NCBI GenBank assembly: GCA_934757245.1
Contig: CAKVLH010000003.1
Span: 124,001-188,000, forward strand
DNA length: 64,000 nt
Direction of reading: 5' to 3'
DNA from: an uncultured Candidatus Melainabacteria bacterium
GTDB lineage: Bacteria; Cyanobacteriota; Vampirovibrionia; Gastranaerophilales; Gastranaerophilaceae
The translations under genes and the position numbers were made by a program. Positions 7,429 to 15,585 of this stretch are shown piece after piece. A model generated the notes under the pieces. It searched no databases, was not told where the DNA came from, and saw only the letters and a program-made list of their open reading frames with translations. The stretch's first letter is position 1. Each line of letters opens with the position of its first letter.

Positions 7429-10083
7429 ATGACAGCCGAATCAAACATGGATTTGTACCAAAACTTGTCATTTAAAGGCAAATCTGTTCAAACAAATGAA
7501 ATTAAAGCTGGCTTAAAAAAATCTGATATTACAAATGAAAAGCTTAAGTGTATCTATGATGCGATTGATAAAGCTAATAGCTCCGGTCAAAAAGACGGAG
7601 TTTTGAATGCCGAAGAAGTTGAAACCTTTAAAGAAAAAGTTTTGAAATTTGCAAAACATGCTAAAAATACTGTTTTTTCAGAAAATGAAGCCTACAAATT
7701 GTTAAAAGACCTTGGTTTACAAAATTCAAACATAAAAGCTTCTGATTTGTTTGAATTAATGAATCTATTTACAAATCAATCAAAGGAAATTGTTGGGCAA
7801 CAAGCGGTTAAAGTTAATTTAAACGGCAAACAAGAAGATGCTTTAGAAACAAGATATAAAAAACAAACTGAAACAGTTTTAGCCGATGGTTCAAAAATTG
7901 TTGTTACGAACAAAAAGGATAAACAAGGGAATCCTGTGAAAATAACCGCTCAATATAACAAAGACGGACAAATTCAAAAAGAAGTTATAAAAGGCAAATT
8001 TAATACTGTTACGAAAAATTACAAATATGAAAATGGTAAAATCAAAACAGTTAACATTGAATTAAAAGATAAAAATGGTAATGTTTTAATAACATCAACT
8101 AAAACAAATAAGTATAATGAAGCTGGCAAGCTTAGTGCAACAGAAACAAAATCAGAAAATTCAAAACATGAAAAAACTACTATTCAAGAACAGTTTGAAT
8201 ACAATAAGCAAGGAAAAGTTGCGAAAAAGACTACAAAACAAATCGGACCTAAAACAATTAAAAATCCATTAACTAAAAAGGTTCAATTGGCAGAAACTAA
8301 TTCTGAAACATCGTTTGAATATGACCAACAAGGCAAATTGGTGAAAACTAAAAAAATTGAAGGCGTGTTAAAGGATAGTACCGTTGTTGAATATGATGCT
8401 AATGGAAAAATTAAACACCAAGAAAAGACAAAAACAAAATTTTTAATTTCTAAAAAAAATGGAAAAACAACCATTTCAAATGGTAAAATTACATCAACAA
8501 TGGATTATACCTACGATGAAAATGGTAAGAAAAAATCATGTGTAATAAAAACAACAGATGACTATGGCAAGCCAAGTACTACAACTATTAAATATGAAGC
8601 AGATGGTAAAACTATAAAAACTCAAGATAAAGATTATTATTCAAGAGGTGCAAAAGTTGTTGAACAGTACAAAGGTACAAACATTTCTAATAGAGCCGGC
8701 CTTCCAAATGAACGTATAGAATACGAAGAAGATGGTAAAACAATAAAACGTAAAACTATTAATGAGTTTGATAGCGAAGGTGTTTTGATTGGACGCAAAG
8801 TTTATGATAAAGATAATAAACTTGTAGCAAGTCATGATTTTTCTTCGGTAAATGGTGATTTTGAAGTTGCTAACCAAATTGGCAGAGGAGATTGTTATTT
8901 ATTGGCAACAATAAACTCTTTATCACAAACCGAAGAGGGACATAATATATTAAAGCGAAATTTAAAAATAGATACAGATTCGAGTACTGGTAAAAAGACT
9001 TATACAATATCATTTCCCGGAGCTAAAGAATTAAAGCAAAAGCTACTGAGCGGAACTGCTGCAAATGGTTTAAAAGCGTTACCGAATAATAAAGTATATA
9101 TTCAAGATTCATACACAATAACAGAAGATGAATTAAAAGAAGCTGCCAAAAAAGCGGGTTCAAAATATTCCGCCGGCGATAAAGATATTTTATTAATGGA
9201 AATAGCTTATGAAAAATTCAGAAAAGATGTTTATAGAACAAGAGTTGATAATAAAATCTCAGATAACATCACTGCGCCGGGATTTGGAAGATTTAAAAAT
9301 GAAAATCTTCAAAAAGGTGATTTCTTAAGTAGTGGTTTACCTTCTGATGCCAGATATTTAATGACTGGTAATGAATCACAAGTTTATTATGCAAAAAATT
9401 ATGATAACATTCCTAAACTTTATGTTGATTCTGATTTTCAAATGCACTTAACAGATAATAATGGAAATATCATAGATAATTCAACTTATGCGAAAGATTT
9501 GATGGATCCTAAAATGCAAGCAATACTTAATAACTTAGAAAAGGATTCTAAGGATGGCAAGCTTGATGATTTTGCCGCGTGTGCTTCATTTAAAGTATCA
9601 ACACAAGAAGTTAACGGGCAAGTAATATCAGGCGGAGGGCATGCTTTAACTATAACAAAAGTTGATAAAGATAATGTTTACCTTGCCAACCCTTGGTATC
9701 CTGAACAAGAAATAGTTATGTCAAAACAAGATTTTGCAAAATCATGTTATATATTGGATTCTACTCCTTTAAACAAGAAGGGCGAAGAAATTGTGCGAGA
9801 AAATCCTGTTTCAACACAAAATAACGGCAATGACGCCGAAAATAAACCAAACTATACTGTACCAAAAGGTAAAGGATATACTGCAATGATTAAAGAAGCT
9901 TTAATCGCGCAGGATATAAAAGTAACCCCGGAAAATATACAAAAGGCAAAAGAACAATTTGTAAAAGCTAATCCTGAAAATACAGTAAGAACATATGAAG
10001 GAAAAAATCAACAGTGGCAAGGTAACAGTTATTTAATAGCGAATACTAAAGTTTTTATTCCTCAATTTAAAATAGATGAGTAA
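7429..10083 (+). CDS. Calpain-like (C2 family) cysteine protease with YxxxGK repeats and an EF-hand-like loop
   Basis: An 884-residue protein. The catalytic core of a calpain-type papain-fold protease is visible: C489 in GRGDCYLLATINSL, H738 in GGGHALTITKV and N754 in LANPWYPE, in the canonical Cys-His-Asn order. Before it, about residues 160-460 hold roughly ten repeats starting with Y-(D/N/E)-x-x-G-K (YENGKIKTV, YNEAGKLSA, YDANGKIKH, YDENGKKKS), resembling YD or MORN/YwqK-type toxin and surface repeats. Near residues 42-62 there is a Ca-binding-like loop (DKANSSGQKDGVLNAEE). The N-terminus has the short motif NLSFKGK and no classical signal peptide. An AGGAG Shine-Dalgarno supports the start. 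Substrate and location are unknown; it could be an effector or a surface protease. Confidence 0.8.
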   Translation: MTAESNMDLYQNLSFKGKSVQTNEIKAGLKKSDITNEKLKCIYDAIDKANSSGQKDGVLNAEEVETFKEKVLKFAKHAKNTVFSENEAYKLLKDLGLQNSNIKASDLFELMNLFTNQSKEIVGQQAVKVNLNGKQEDALETRYKKQTETVLADGSKIVVTNKKDKQGNPVKITAQYNKDGQIQKEVIKGKFNTVTKNYKYENGKIKTVNIELKDKNGNVLITSTKTNKYNEAGKLSATETKSENSKHEKTTIQEQFEYNKQGKVAKKTTKQIGPKTIKNPLTKKVQLAETNSETSFEYDQQGKLVKTKKIEGVLKDSTVVEYDANGKIKHQEKTKTKFLISKKNGKTTISNGKITSTMDYTYDENGKKKSCVIKTTDDYGKPSTTTIKYEADGKTIKTQDKDYYSRGAKVVEQYKGTNISNRAGLPNERIEYEEDGKTIKRKTINEFDSEGVLIGRKVYDKDNKLVASHDFSSVNGDFEVANQIGRGDCYLLATINSLSQTEEGHNILKRNLKIDTDSSTGKKTYTISFPGAKELKQKLLSGTAANGLKALPNNKVYIQDSYTITEDELKEAAKKAGSKYSAGDKDILLMEIAYEKFRKDVYRTRVDNKISDNITAPGFGRFKNENLQKGDFLSSGLPSDARYLMTGNESQVYYAKNYDNIPKLYVDSDFQMHLTDNNGNIIDNSTYAKDLMDPKMQAILNNLEKDSKDGKLDDFAACASFKVSTQEVNGQVISGGGHALTITKVDKDNVYLANPWYPEQEIVMSKQDFAKSCYILDSTPLNKKGEEIVRENPVSTQNNGNDAENKPNYTVPKGKGYTAMIKEALIAQDIKVTPENIQKAKEQFVKANPENTVRTYEGKNQQWQGNSYLIANTKVFIPQFKIDE

Positions 10084-10156
10084 TCAGTTTAAAGCTGTAT
10101 TAAAACTTTAAATAGTTATATTTTTCTACAAACTGAAAAATTTTTAAACAAAACGT

Positions 10157-10185
10157 TTGACATTTAAAAATGTTTATAATATGAT
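10157..10185 (+). promoter_or_regulatory. Sigma-70 promoter of the tRNA-Val transcript
   Basis: TTGACA at 10157-10162 and TATGAT at 10180-10185 with 17-bp spacing, a near-consensus match. Transcription would begin near 10192, about 88 nt before the tRNA. Confidence 0.8.
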
Positions 10186-10191
10186 TATCTT

Positions 10192-10279
10192 GTTGACAGC
10201 CGGTGAGGACAAGCGGGCGGGAAGCAAAGGGAAGGGAAGAAAGAAGCCTTCCTAAAGTGAAAGCGGTGAGTCCAAAGTC
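10192..10279 (+). ncRNA. GC-rich leader RNA upstream of tRNA-Val
   Basis: The 88 nt between the predicted transcription start and the tRNA are much richer in G and C than the surrounding spacer. They contain a direct repeat (GCCGGTGAG and AGCGGTGAG) and short complementary blocks (AGGGAAG with CTTCCT; GGAC with GTCC). It has no open frame with a ribosome-binding site. It may simply be the tRNA 5' leader removed by RNase P, or a small RNA co-transcribed with the tRNA. Confidence 0.4.
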
Positions 10280-10355
10280 GGGCGTTTAGCTCAGTTGGTA
10301 GAGCGTCTCCCTTACAAGGAGAGGGTCAGAAGTTCGAGTCTTCTAACGCCCACCA
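10280..10355 (+). tRNA. tRNA-Val (anticodon TAC)
   Basis: A complete cloverleaf of 76 nt with encoded CCA. Acceptor GGGCGTT pairs with AACGCCC; the D arm is GCTC-AGTTGGTA-GAGC; the anticodon stem TCTCC/GGAGA encloses the loop CTTACAA with anticodon TAC; the T arm is AGAAG-TTCGAGT-CTTCT. It is preceded by a strong promoter and followed by a terminator, so it is a single-tRNA transcript. Confidence 0.97.
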
Positions 10356-10361
10356 TTATAA

Positions 10362-10388
10362 AAAGAGAGTTTTAACTCTCTTTTTTTT
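10362..10388 (+). terminator. Intrinsic terminator after tRNA-Val
   Basis: AAGAGAGTT paired with AACTCTCTT around a short loop, followed by a run of T. Confidence 0.85.
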
Positions 10389-10405
10389 GTTTTAAGAAGG
10401 TAGAT

Positions 10406-11035
10406 ATGAGAATTAACAATGAACCAACTTTTAAAGGAATAAATGTTGCAAAAGTTGCTAATAAGAACATGAAAATATATGATGTTACTTCGCGAGATGT
10501 TGGTTTTTTAGAGGATATTTATAAATTCGTTAAAATAAAAAAATTAATGCCCAATATTTCTCTTGAAGGTGAAAAAGTTTATGACTCTATTATGAAGCAA
10601 GGTTTGCGTTCTGCCCAGTCTCGATTTTCACACGCCATGTTACTTTCTTATGATGATACCGTTTGCGGTTTAATGGTTGACACTCCGTATAGTTCAAAGC
10701 AATATTTAGATTATTTATGCACATGGCCGATTAAAAAAGACGAAAAAGCGCCTTTTGGGGCTCAAACTCTTTTTCAGCAATTATTCAAAAACTTTTTAAA
10801 TACGGATAAACCGACATTAGAACTCGATGCTATAAGATATGGTAAAGCTATAACTCTTTATCAACGGTTAGGATTTAAGCCGGTCGGAGGCGATGCATAT
10901 TACGAAACGATGAGGGCAACAAGAGATAAAGTGCGTGAAGTATTCCAAAATTTACAGCAAAAAATCCCATTTATAGCAGTAGATGATTCAAAGGATGTAG
11001 ATTTGCATGCCGAATTGAATATCCCGACAGCGTAG
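10406..11035 (+). CDS. GNAT-like acetyltransferase domain protein with N-terminal FKG motif
   Basis: A 209-residue protein. The segment AITLYQRLGFKPVGGDAYYE (about residues 152-171) is typical of the C-terminal part of GNAT N-acetyltransferases, where the Y-x-x-x-G-F motif helps bind acetyl-CoA. The acetyl-CoA pyrophosphate loop (R/Q-x-x-G-x-G/A) is not clear, so the fold is likely but the activity is not proven. The N-terminus MRINNEPTFKGINVAKV carries the F-K-G motif seen in three other small genes here. An AAGAAGG Shine-Dalgarno precedes the ATG. It lies just after the tRNA terminator and converges with the radical SAM gene, 8 bp apart. Confidence 0.7.
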   Translation: MRINNEPTFKGINVAKVANKNMKIYDVTSRDVGFLEDIYKFVKIKKLMPNISLEGEKVYDSIMKQGLRSAQSRFSHAMLLSYDDTVCGLMVDTPYSSKQYLDYLCTWPIKKDEKAPFGAQTLFQQLFKNFLNTDKPTLELDAIRYGKAITLYQRLGFKPVGGDAYYETMRATRDKVREVFQNLQQKIPFIAVDDSKDVDLHAELNIPTA

Positions 11036-11043
11036 TCTAACCT

Positions 11044-11670
11044 TTAGTATCCGTTGGTGATAAATTCTCTGTTACGGAATTTTGCGCCTAAAGATTTTGC
11101 AATTTTTTCGCATTCTTTTGCATCAATATAATGAATTTTGTCAAAACCTGTAACAATACTTGTTGAAACATCCATTCCGGCATCAACACAGGCTTTTATA
11201 AACTTTTTAACTTCTTCGTATGCATTGCTAATTTTGGGTTTGCAAATTTCATCATACTGTTCTTCGTTAGATGCATTTAAGCTTATAGAAACCGCATCAA
11301 TCAAACCTTTAAATTCATTTGCGACATTCGTTTTGTAAATCGCATTGGCATGCCCATTCGTATTTACTCGAATTTTTATATAAGGGTAATTTTTTCTTAA
11401 ATATTTGCAAAATTCTTTCATCATTTCTTTTCTTAAGAACGGTTCGCCATAACCACAGAAAACAACTTCTTTTGCTCTGTCAAATTTCTTAAATTGATTA
11501 ATGATGTCTTCTAATGTGTAATTGTCATCATGCCACATTTCTGCACCGCAAACATCGTCCTTTTGCTCTCTTAAACAGAATATGCACGAATTTGTGCAAG
11601 AGTTGGTTAGGTTTACGTAAACTACTTCCGGTGATTTTTCATCGTTAATTGAATAGACTAATGTGTACAT
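11044..11670 (-). CDS. Radical SAM protein, TatD-linked type
   Basis: A 208-residue protein with the radical SAM cluster motif C-x3-C-x2-C (NSCTNSCIFCLR near residues 24-35), a GYGEP motif and a short TIM-barrel core. The pattern of 'YVNLTNSCTNSC' plus the small size fits the TatD-associated radical SAM family; its reaction is not known to me. No tatD gene is seen nearby. The start is set at 11670 rather than the longer frame because AGGGAG lies at the right distance before this ATG, and a TATAAT (11692-11697) would be inside the longer version. Confidence 0.8.
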   Translation of the reverse strand: MYTLVYSINDEKSPEVVYVNLTNSCTNSCIFCLREQKDDVCGAEMWHDDNYTLEDIINQFKKFDRAKEVVFCGYGEPFLRKEMMKEFCKYLRKNYPYIKIRVNTNGHANAIYKTNVANEFKGLIDAVSISLNASNEEQYDEICKPKISNAYEEVKKFIKACVDAGMDVSTSIVTGFDKIHYIDAKECEKIAKSLGAKFRNREFITNGY

Positions 11671-11691
11671 GATAATTCTCCCTATGAGTAT

Positions 11692-11697
11692 ATTATA
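11692..11697 (-). promoter_or_regulatory. -10 element of the radical SAM gene
   Basis: TATAAT on the minus strand, 21 bp before the chosen ATG and just outside the deoC terminator. Confidence 0.5.
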
Positions 11698-11701
11698 CAC
11701 T

Positions 11702-11733
11702 AAAAAACGCTTCTTTTAACAGAAGCGTTTTTT
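11702..11733 (-). terminator. Intrinsic terminator of deoC
   Basis: AAAAACGCTTCT and AGAAGCGTTTTT form a perfect stem with a 6-nt loop and T runs on both strands; it lies 2 bp past the deoC stop. Confidence 0.9.
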
Positions 11734-11735
11734 AC

Positions 11736-12383
11736 TTAAGCTATTATTTTAACTCCTGAACTTGTACCAAGCCTAGAAGCGCCGGCTTCTATCATTTTAA
11801 TTGCGGCTTCCTTGTCTCGAATTCCGCCGGAAGCTTTTACCAGTAGTCCTGCATCTTTTACTGTCTCATGCATTAAAGCTACATCTTCAGCTTTTGCTCC
11901 AACGCCGTTTTTAACAAAACCTGTTGAGGTTTTTACTAAATCAGCCTTTGCTTCTACGCATAATTCGCAAGCTTTTTTGATTTCGTCTTTAGTAAGTAAA
12001 TCTGTTTCTAAAATAACTTTTAAATTATGTCCTTGGCATGCCCCTTTAATAGAAGAAATTTCATCAACGATTTTAGCATATTCTTTGTCTTTTAAAAGTC
12101 CTACGTTAATTACCATATCAATTTCATCTGCGCCATTTTTGATTGCATCAATTGTTTCAAGGATTTTTATTTCTTTTGTATTCTGTCCTAAAGGAAAACC
12201 AATTACTGTTACAACCTTGACATCAGTATCTTTCAAATATTCTTTTGCGAATTTAACATAGCAAGGATTTACGCAAACGCCGAAAAACTTGTGTCCCTTT
12301 GCTTCATCTAAAAGCTTTGTTATTTCAGCTTTTGTTGCGTCTTGCTTCAATAAAGTATGTTCAATGTATTTATTCAAATCCAT
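11736..12383 (-). CDS. deoC: Deoxyribose-phosphate aldolase
   Basis: A 215-residue class I aldolase that cleaves 2-deoxyribose-5-phosphate to glyceraldehyde-3-phosphate and acetaldehyde in deoxynucleoside catabolism. Signatures are visible: the start IEHTLLKQDATK, VIGFPLG, EIDMVINVG, the Schiff-base Lys in TSTGF-containing LVKTSTGF, and VKASGGIRD near the C-terminus. The start at 12383 is preferred over an upstream TTG/ATG extension because GGAGGGAG lies just before it and because family members begin close to this residue. It ends in a terminator and is probably transcribed alone. Confidence 0.95.
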   Translation of the reverse strand: MDLNKYIEHTLLKQDATKAEITKLLDEAKGHKFFGVCVNPCYVKFAKEYLKDTDVKVVTVIGFPLGQNTKEIKILETIDAIKNGADEIDMVINVGLLKDKEYAKIVDEISSIKGACQGHNLKVILETDLLTKDEIKKACELCVEAKADLVKTSTGFVKNGVGAKAEDVALMHETVKDAGLLVKASGGIRDKEAAIKMIEAGASRLGTSSGVKIIA

Positions 12384-12449
12384 AAAAACTCCCTCCGATT
12401 TATTACGGAAAGATTTTAGCATAAATGAGGATAAAAAGAAATGAAAAAC

Positions 12450-13001
12450 TTAGTCTGCCAAATCCATGTAATCATTAGGGAAATTAATATCTTCTAAATA
12501 TTTTTTCATGTATGGATATAGTGCTTGTTGAGTATTTGGGTGGCATCTAAAAGTGTTTATTATGTCAATTACATAACGAACATATGCATTCTTATATTCA
12601 TCAAAATTCCCTGAATCTTTTAGGTAACAATATACTCGACGTGTAGCTTCAAAAACTTCCTTTGCTTTTTCTGGTTTTTGTATGCTTGTACCAATAATTG
12701 AATCACCGCGTCTTCTGTAAATATAGAGTGGTTTATCAATCATATAACATTCCGAATCTGCAATCATCGCTCTAATGAAAAATTCATGGTCTTCAAATAA
12801 AACTTTTTCCGGCCAGAAAACATTATTTTTCAATAAAAATTCTCTGTTATATGCTTTATTCCAGGTACACATCGGAAAATCAATAATATTGTCTTTTGTA
12901 ACTCTAAAATAACCTTCCGGGAAATTTGCCAAATATGGGAACGTACACATATCAGTCATTCTTTTGATATCTTCCCACCAAATGTTAACCTTAAACCACA
13001 A
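12450..13001 (-). pseudogene. Remnant of a GT2-family glycosyltransferase (C-terminal half only)
   Basis: The 183-residue frame encodes a segment typical of the C-terminal half of GT2 glycosyltransferases (TWNKAYNREFLLKNN, FEDHEFFIRAMIAD, KPLYIYRRRGDSI). The N-terminal nucleotide-binding half with its DxD motif is missing. The frame opens at a weak TTG with no Shine-Dalgarno, just inside an upstream in-frame TAA. Immediately upstream lies a family-A repeat complex (13067-13235). The simplest reading is a 5'-truncated gene; it may also be a very divergent short protein. Confidence 0.65.
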
Positions 13002-13066
13002 TGTATTTAAGTTTGTTTATAAAATCTTGATATGGTGAGTTGTGTCGCTTAGTATTGAAAGTTAAT

Positions 13067-13235
13067 AATACCCTCTCCCTAACCCTCCCCCAGAGGAGGG
13101 GATAATGCGAAATGCGTAAAAAAAAGAGAAATACGCTTGCGACTACCAAGTGTTGGTCATTCCTTCTCCTTACAGGAGAAGGTTAGGATGAGGTATTGAT
13201 AAACTTACATAAATAAACTCGGAGGGTTAGGGTAT
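13067..13235. repeat. Repeat family A, copy 2 (composite)
   Basis: The left block (AATACCCTCTCCCTAACCC, with CCCCCAGAGGAGGGG) is mirrored by a right block (GGAGGGTTAGGGTATT at 13217-13235). Between them is a smaller TTCTCCTTACAGGAGAAGG hairpin. It fills the spacer between the glycosyltransferase remnant and uppP. Confidence 0.7.
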
Positions 13236-13244
13236 TATAAAAAC

Positions 13245-14084
13245 TTAATGCAACGCAAAAAATACCGCAGTTACAACGCCCATAATCAAACAATAGTAAC
13301 CAAAAACTCCCAATGAGAATTTTGATACAAATTGCAAGAAGTATTTGATACAAAGATAGCCGACAATCCCTGAAACAATTGTGCCAACAATAATTGCTGT
13401 CCAATTATATGTAACAACTTCTGCAAAGTCTAATTTAACAAGCGGATAAACCATTGAAGCACCTAAAATTATAGGAATACTAAGCAAAAATGAATATTTT
13501 GCGGCAGTAGTTCTATCAGAACCGCTTAAAAGCCCTGTTGCAATAGTTAAACCGGAACGAGAAAATCCCGGAAGTGCTGCAAGACCTTGTGCTATTGCAA
13601 TAAAAATTGAACTTTTAAGAGAAATTTCTTTTTTATTAGGATGTTTTTTTGCCCACCATTCGCTGAATAAAAGCAAAACACCTGTACCAATTAACAAACC
13701 ACCAACAATTTCAGGTTTGAACACCAAAAACTCCGCAACTTCATTCATTGGGAATGCGATTAATACAGTAATAATTGTACCTAAAAATATGTAAGCACCA
13801 ATTTTAAAATCATGTGAAGAATAATCTTTATTTTTCAAGCCGTAATAAAGTGCTTTTAGGATTTGCCAGATTTCTTTTCTAAAGAATATCAAAACAGCAA
13901 TCAAAGTTCCTAAGTGCAACATTATATCAAGAAAGACTTCTTGGTTTGATTCTTGCACAATTTCAATACCCTTAAAAACTTTATAAAAGTTTGAAGTAAA
14001 AACTAAGTGTGCAGAACTTGAAATTGGTAAAAACTCACTCAAACCTTGCACTATGCCCATTAAAATTGACTGTATTAAATCCAT
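13245..14084 (-). CDS. uppP: Undecaprenyl-diphosphatase (BacA/UppP)
   Basis: A 279-residue polytopic membrane protein of normal length for the family. It recycles undecaprenyl pyrophosphate to the monophosphate carrier used for peptidoglycan and O-antigen building blocks. Signature motifs are present: GLSEFLPISSSAHL near residues 15-28 (Glu-rich catalytic motif) and LPGFSRSG at about residues 170-180. A GGGAGAG Shine-Dalgarno and an upstream extended -10 support the start. It is a single-gene unit on the minus strand. Confidence 0.96.
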   Translation of the reverse strand: MDLIQSILMGIVQGLSEFLPISSSAHLVFTSNFYKVFKGIEIVQESNQEVFLDIMLHLGTLIAVLIFFRKEIWQILKALYYGLKNKDYSSHDFKIGAYIFLGTIITVLIAFPMNEVAEFLVFKPEIVGGLLIGTGVLLLFSEWWAKKHPNKKEISLKSSIFIAIAQGLAALPGFSRSGLTIATGLLSGSDRTTAAKYSFLLSIPIILGASMVYPLVKLDFAEVVTYNWTAIIVGTIVSGIVGYLCIKYFLQFVSKFSLGVFGYYCLIMGVVTAVFFALH

Positions 14085-14119
14085 TTATCTCTCCCTAAAT
14101 TTAGAATTGTTACTTTCTA

Positions 14120-14128
14120 ATTATACCA
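14120..14128 (-). promoter_or_regulatory. Extended -10 promoter of uppP (TGGTATAAT)
   Basis: TGG-TATAAT on the minus strand, 35 bp before the uppP start codon, with a normal leader and Shine-Dalgarno. Confidence 0.55.
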
Positions 14129-14186
14129 AAAACCATTATAAAAGCATGTGTTTTATAAAAATAGCCAAACGGCTGATAGACACTTG

Positions 14187-14192
14187 TATAAT
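14187..14192 (+). promoter_or_regulatory. -10 element for the LuxR-type HTH gene
   Basis: TGTATAAT with the hexamer at 14187-14192, 42 bp before the ATG. No convincing -35 box. Confidence 0.45.
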
Positions 14193-14234
14193 GTTTATAA
14201 GAAAATTAAAAAAGGACATTTGAAGGAATTTTAG

Positions 14235-14435
14235 ATGAGTTTACTAACAGAACAAGAATTGCGCGTTTTAAAATTGGTTGCAGAGGGGTATCATAACAAA
14301 CAGATTTCTACAGAGTTAAACGTTTCAGTATCTGTAATAAAATCTTGCTTGGAAGATATTTATCAAAAATTTGGAGTGCACAATAGAGTGCAAGCCGTTG
14401 TGTGCGCAATTCATCTTGAAGTTTTGAAAGTTTAA
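14235..14435 (+). CDS. Stand-alone LuxR/GerE-type HTH protein
   Basis: A 66-residue protein consisting only of a LuxR C-terminal HTH domain: LTEQELRVLKLVAEGYHNKQ at the start, the recognition region ISTELNVSVSVIKS and the dimer-helix motif KFGVHNRVQAV. There is no receiver or ligand-binding domain, as in GerE-type single-domain regulators. It would be expected to bind DNA as a dimer; its targets are unknown. A GAAGGAA Shine-Dalgarno precedes the ATG. folP starts 34 bp downstream from its own -10 element, so co-regulation is possible but not shown. Confidence 0.85.
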   Translation: MSLLTEQELRVLKLVAEGYHNKQISTELNVSVSVIKSCLEDIYQKFGVHNRVQAVVCAIHLEVLKV

Positions 14436-14453
14436 CCTTTTTATACTATTTTG

Positions 14454-14462
14454 TGCTAAAAT
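14454..14462 (+). promoter_or_regulatory. Extended -10 promoter (TGCTAAAAT) 7 bp before folP ATG
   Basis: TG-C-TAAAAT at 14454-14462; the ATG is at 14470. No Shine-Dalgarno is visible, so folP is probably expressed from a leaderless or near-leaderless transcript. Confidence 0.6.
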
Positions 14463-14469
14463 TTCTTTG

Positions 14470-15585
14470 ATGAGTGATTTTGTGTTAAAAAAAGTCAGCT
14501 CTATTGAAAACGAGCTTGAGCAAATCGGTTTTGATTCCGGCTATTTAAAAATAGCTGAGAGTAAATTTAGGTATGCAAATATCAAGATTTTTGATTTAAG
14601 TGTTGCTCAAGCAAATATTTTAAAACAAACCGCCTTGATTTTTGGTGCAGATTGCGCTGTAAACAGAAATGTTATAACAGGTAATATTGAAAAATCTGAT
14701 GCAATTTTATGTGGAAGTTATAGACAATTAGAAAAAATTGCAAATAAACTAAAATCGCAACCTTTTAGACTTGCAATTTTAGGTAAAAATATTTTAGATT
14801 TTCTTGCTCCACAAAAAAGACAAACAAAACTTGTTGGGGTTTTAAACGTAACTCCTGATTCTTTTTCTGACGGTGGAATTTATACCGATATTAATTCTGC
14901 AAAAAAACATTTTATAGAAATGCTTGAAGATGGCGCAACTCTTATTGATATCGGAGCTGAAAGCACACGCCCGAATGCGCAAGCAGTTCCGGCGCAAGAG
15001 CAAATCCAAAGGTTAAAACCGATTTTAGAATTTGCGCAGAAAGAAAATTTATCTGATAAAATCAGCATTGATACCAGAAGTTCAGAAGTCGCAGACTATG
15101 TTTTAAATTGTGGAGTAAAGATTATTAATGATGTTTCCGGCTTTGATTATGATTCGCGTATGATTGATATAATTTCAAAATATGATGCAGAAATTGTTAT
15201 TCAACATTCGACAGACAAAACTGAAGATTACAAAGAATATTTAAATGTTGTGGAAGAAGTGTTTTTAAGTTTAAAAGAAAAAATTGAACTTGCGAATTCA
15301 AAAGGTATCAACAAAATTGTCATTGACCCCGGAATTGGTTTTGGCAAAAAAAGAGAAGACAATTTCAGAATTCTGAATAAAATAGAAGAATTTTATTCTC
15401 TGAATTGTCCGATAATGGTTGGAGTTTCAAGAAAAAGTTTGCTTGGTGTTAAAGCTGAGAATAACTTGCTAAAAGACGAATTGAGCGTCGCAATTTCGTA
15501 TCCGCTTGCACAAAAAGGTGTAGACTATTTAAGAGTTCACAATGTAAAATTACATAAGGCGATGTTAGATTTATTGACTATTTAA
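14470..15585 (+). CDS. folP: Dihydropteroate synthase
   Basis: A 371-residue protein. The C-terminal ~260 residues are a dihydropteroate synthase TIM barrel, which joins p-aminobenzoate to hydroxymethyl-dihydropterin pyrophosphate in folate synthesis. Diagnostic motifs are GVLNVTPDSFSDGG (about residues 119-132), IDIGAESTRPNA, and VIDPGIGFGKK, plus the final VSRKSLLG. An additional N-terminal segment of about 110 residues precedes the barrel, as in some longer clostridial-type enzymes. The ATG at 14470 is used rather than the TTG just before it. The 3' end overlaps the convergent mutS2 by 8 bp. Confidence 0.93.
   Translation: MSDFVLKKVSSIENELEQIGFDSGYLKIAESKFRYANIKIFDLSVAQANILKQTALIFGADCAVNRNVITGNIEKSDAILCGSYRQLEKIANKLKSQPFRLAILGKNILDFLAPQKRQTKLVGVLNVTPDSFSDGGIYTDINSAKKHFIEMLEDGATLIDIGAESTRPNAQAVPAQEQIQRLKPILEFAQKENLSDKISIDTRSSEVADYVLNCGVKIINDVSGFDYDSRMIDIISKYDAEIVIQHSTDKTEDYKEYLNVVEEVFLSLKEKIELANSKGINKIVIDPGIGFGKKREDNFRILNKIEEFYSLNCPIMVGVSRKSLLGVKAENNLLKDELSVAISYPLAQKGVDYLRVHNVKLHKAMLDLLTI

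Noticed and set aside
11812-12261. 149-residue plus-strand frame opposite deoC
   Set aside because: deoC is unambiguous on the minus strand, and the antisense frame has no start signal or known domain.
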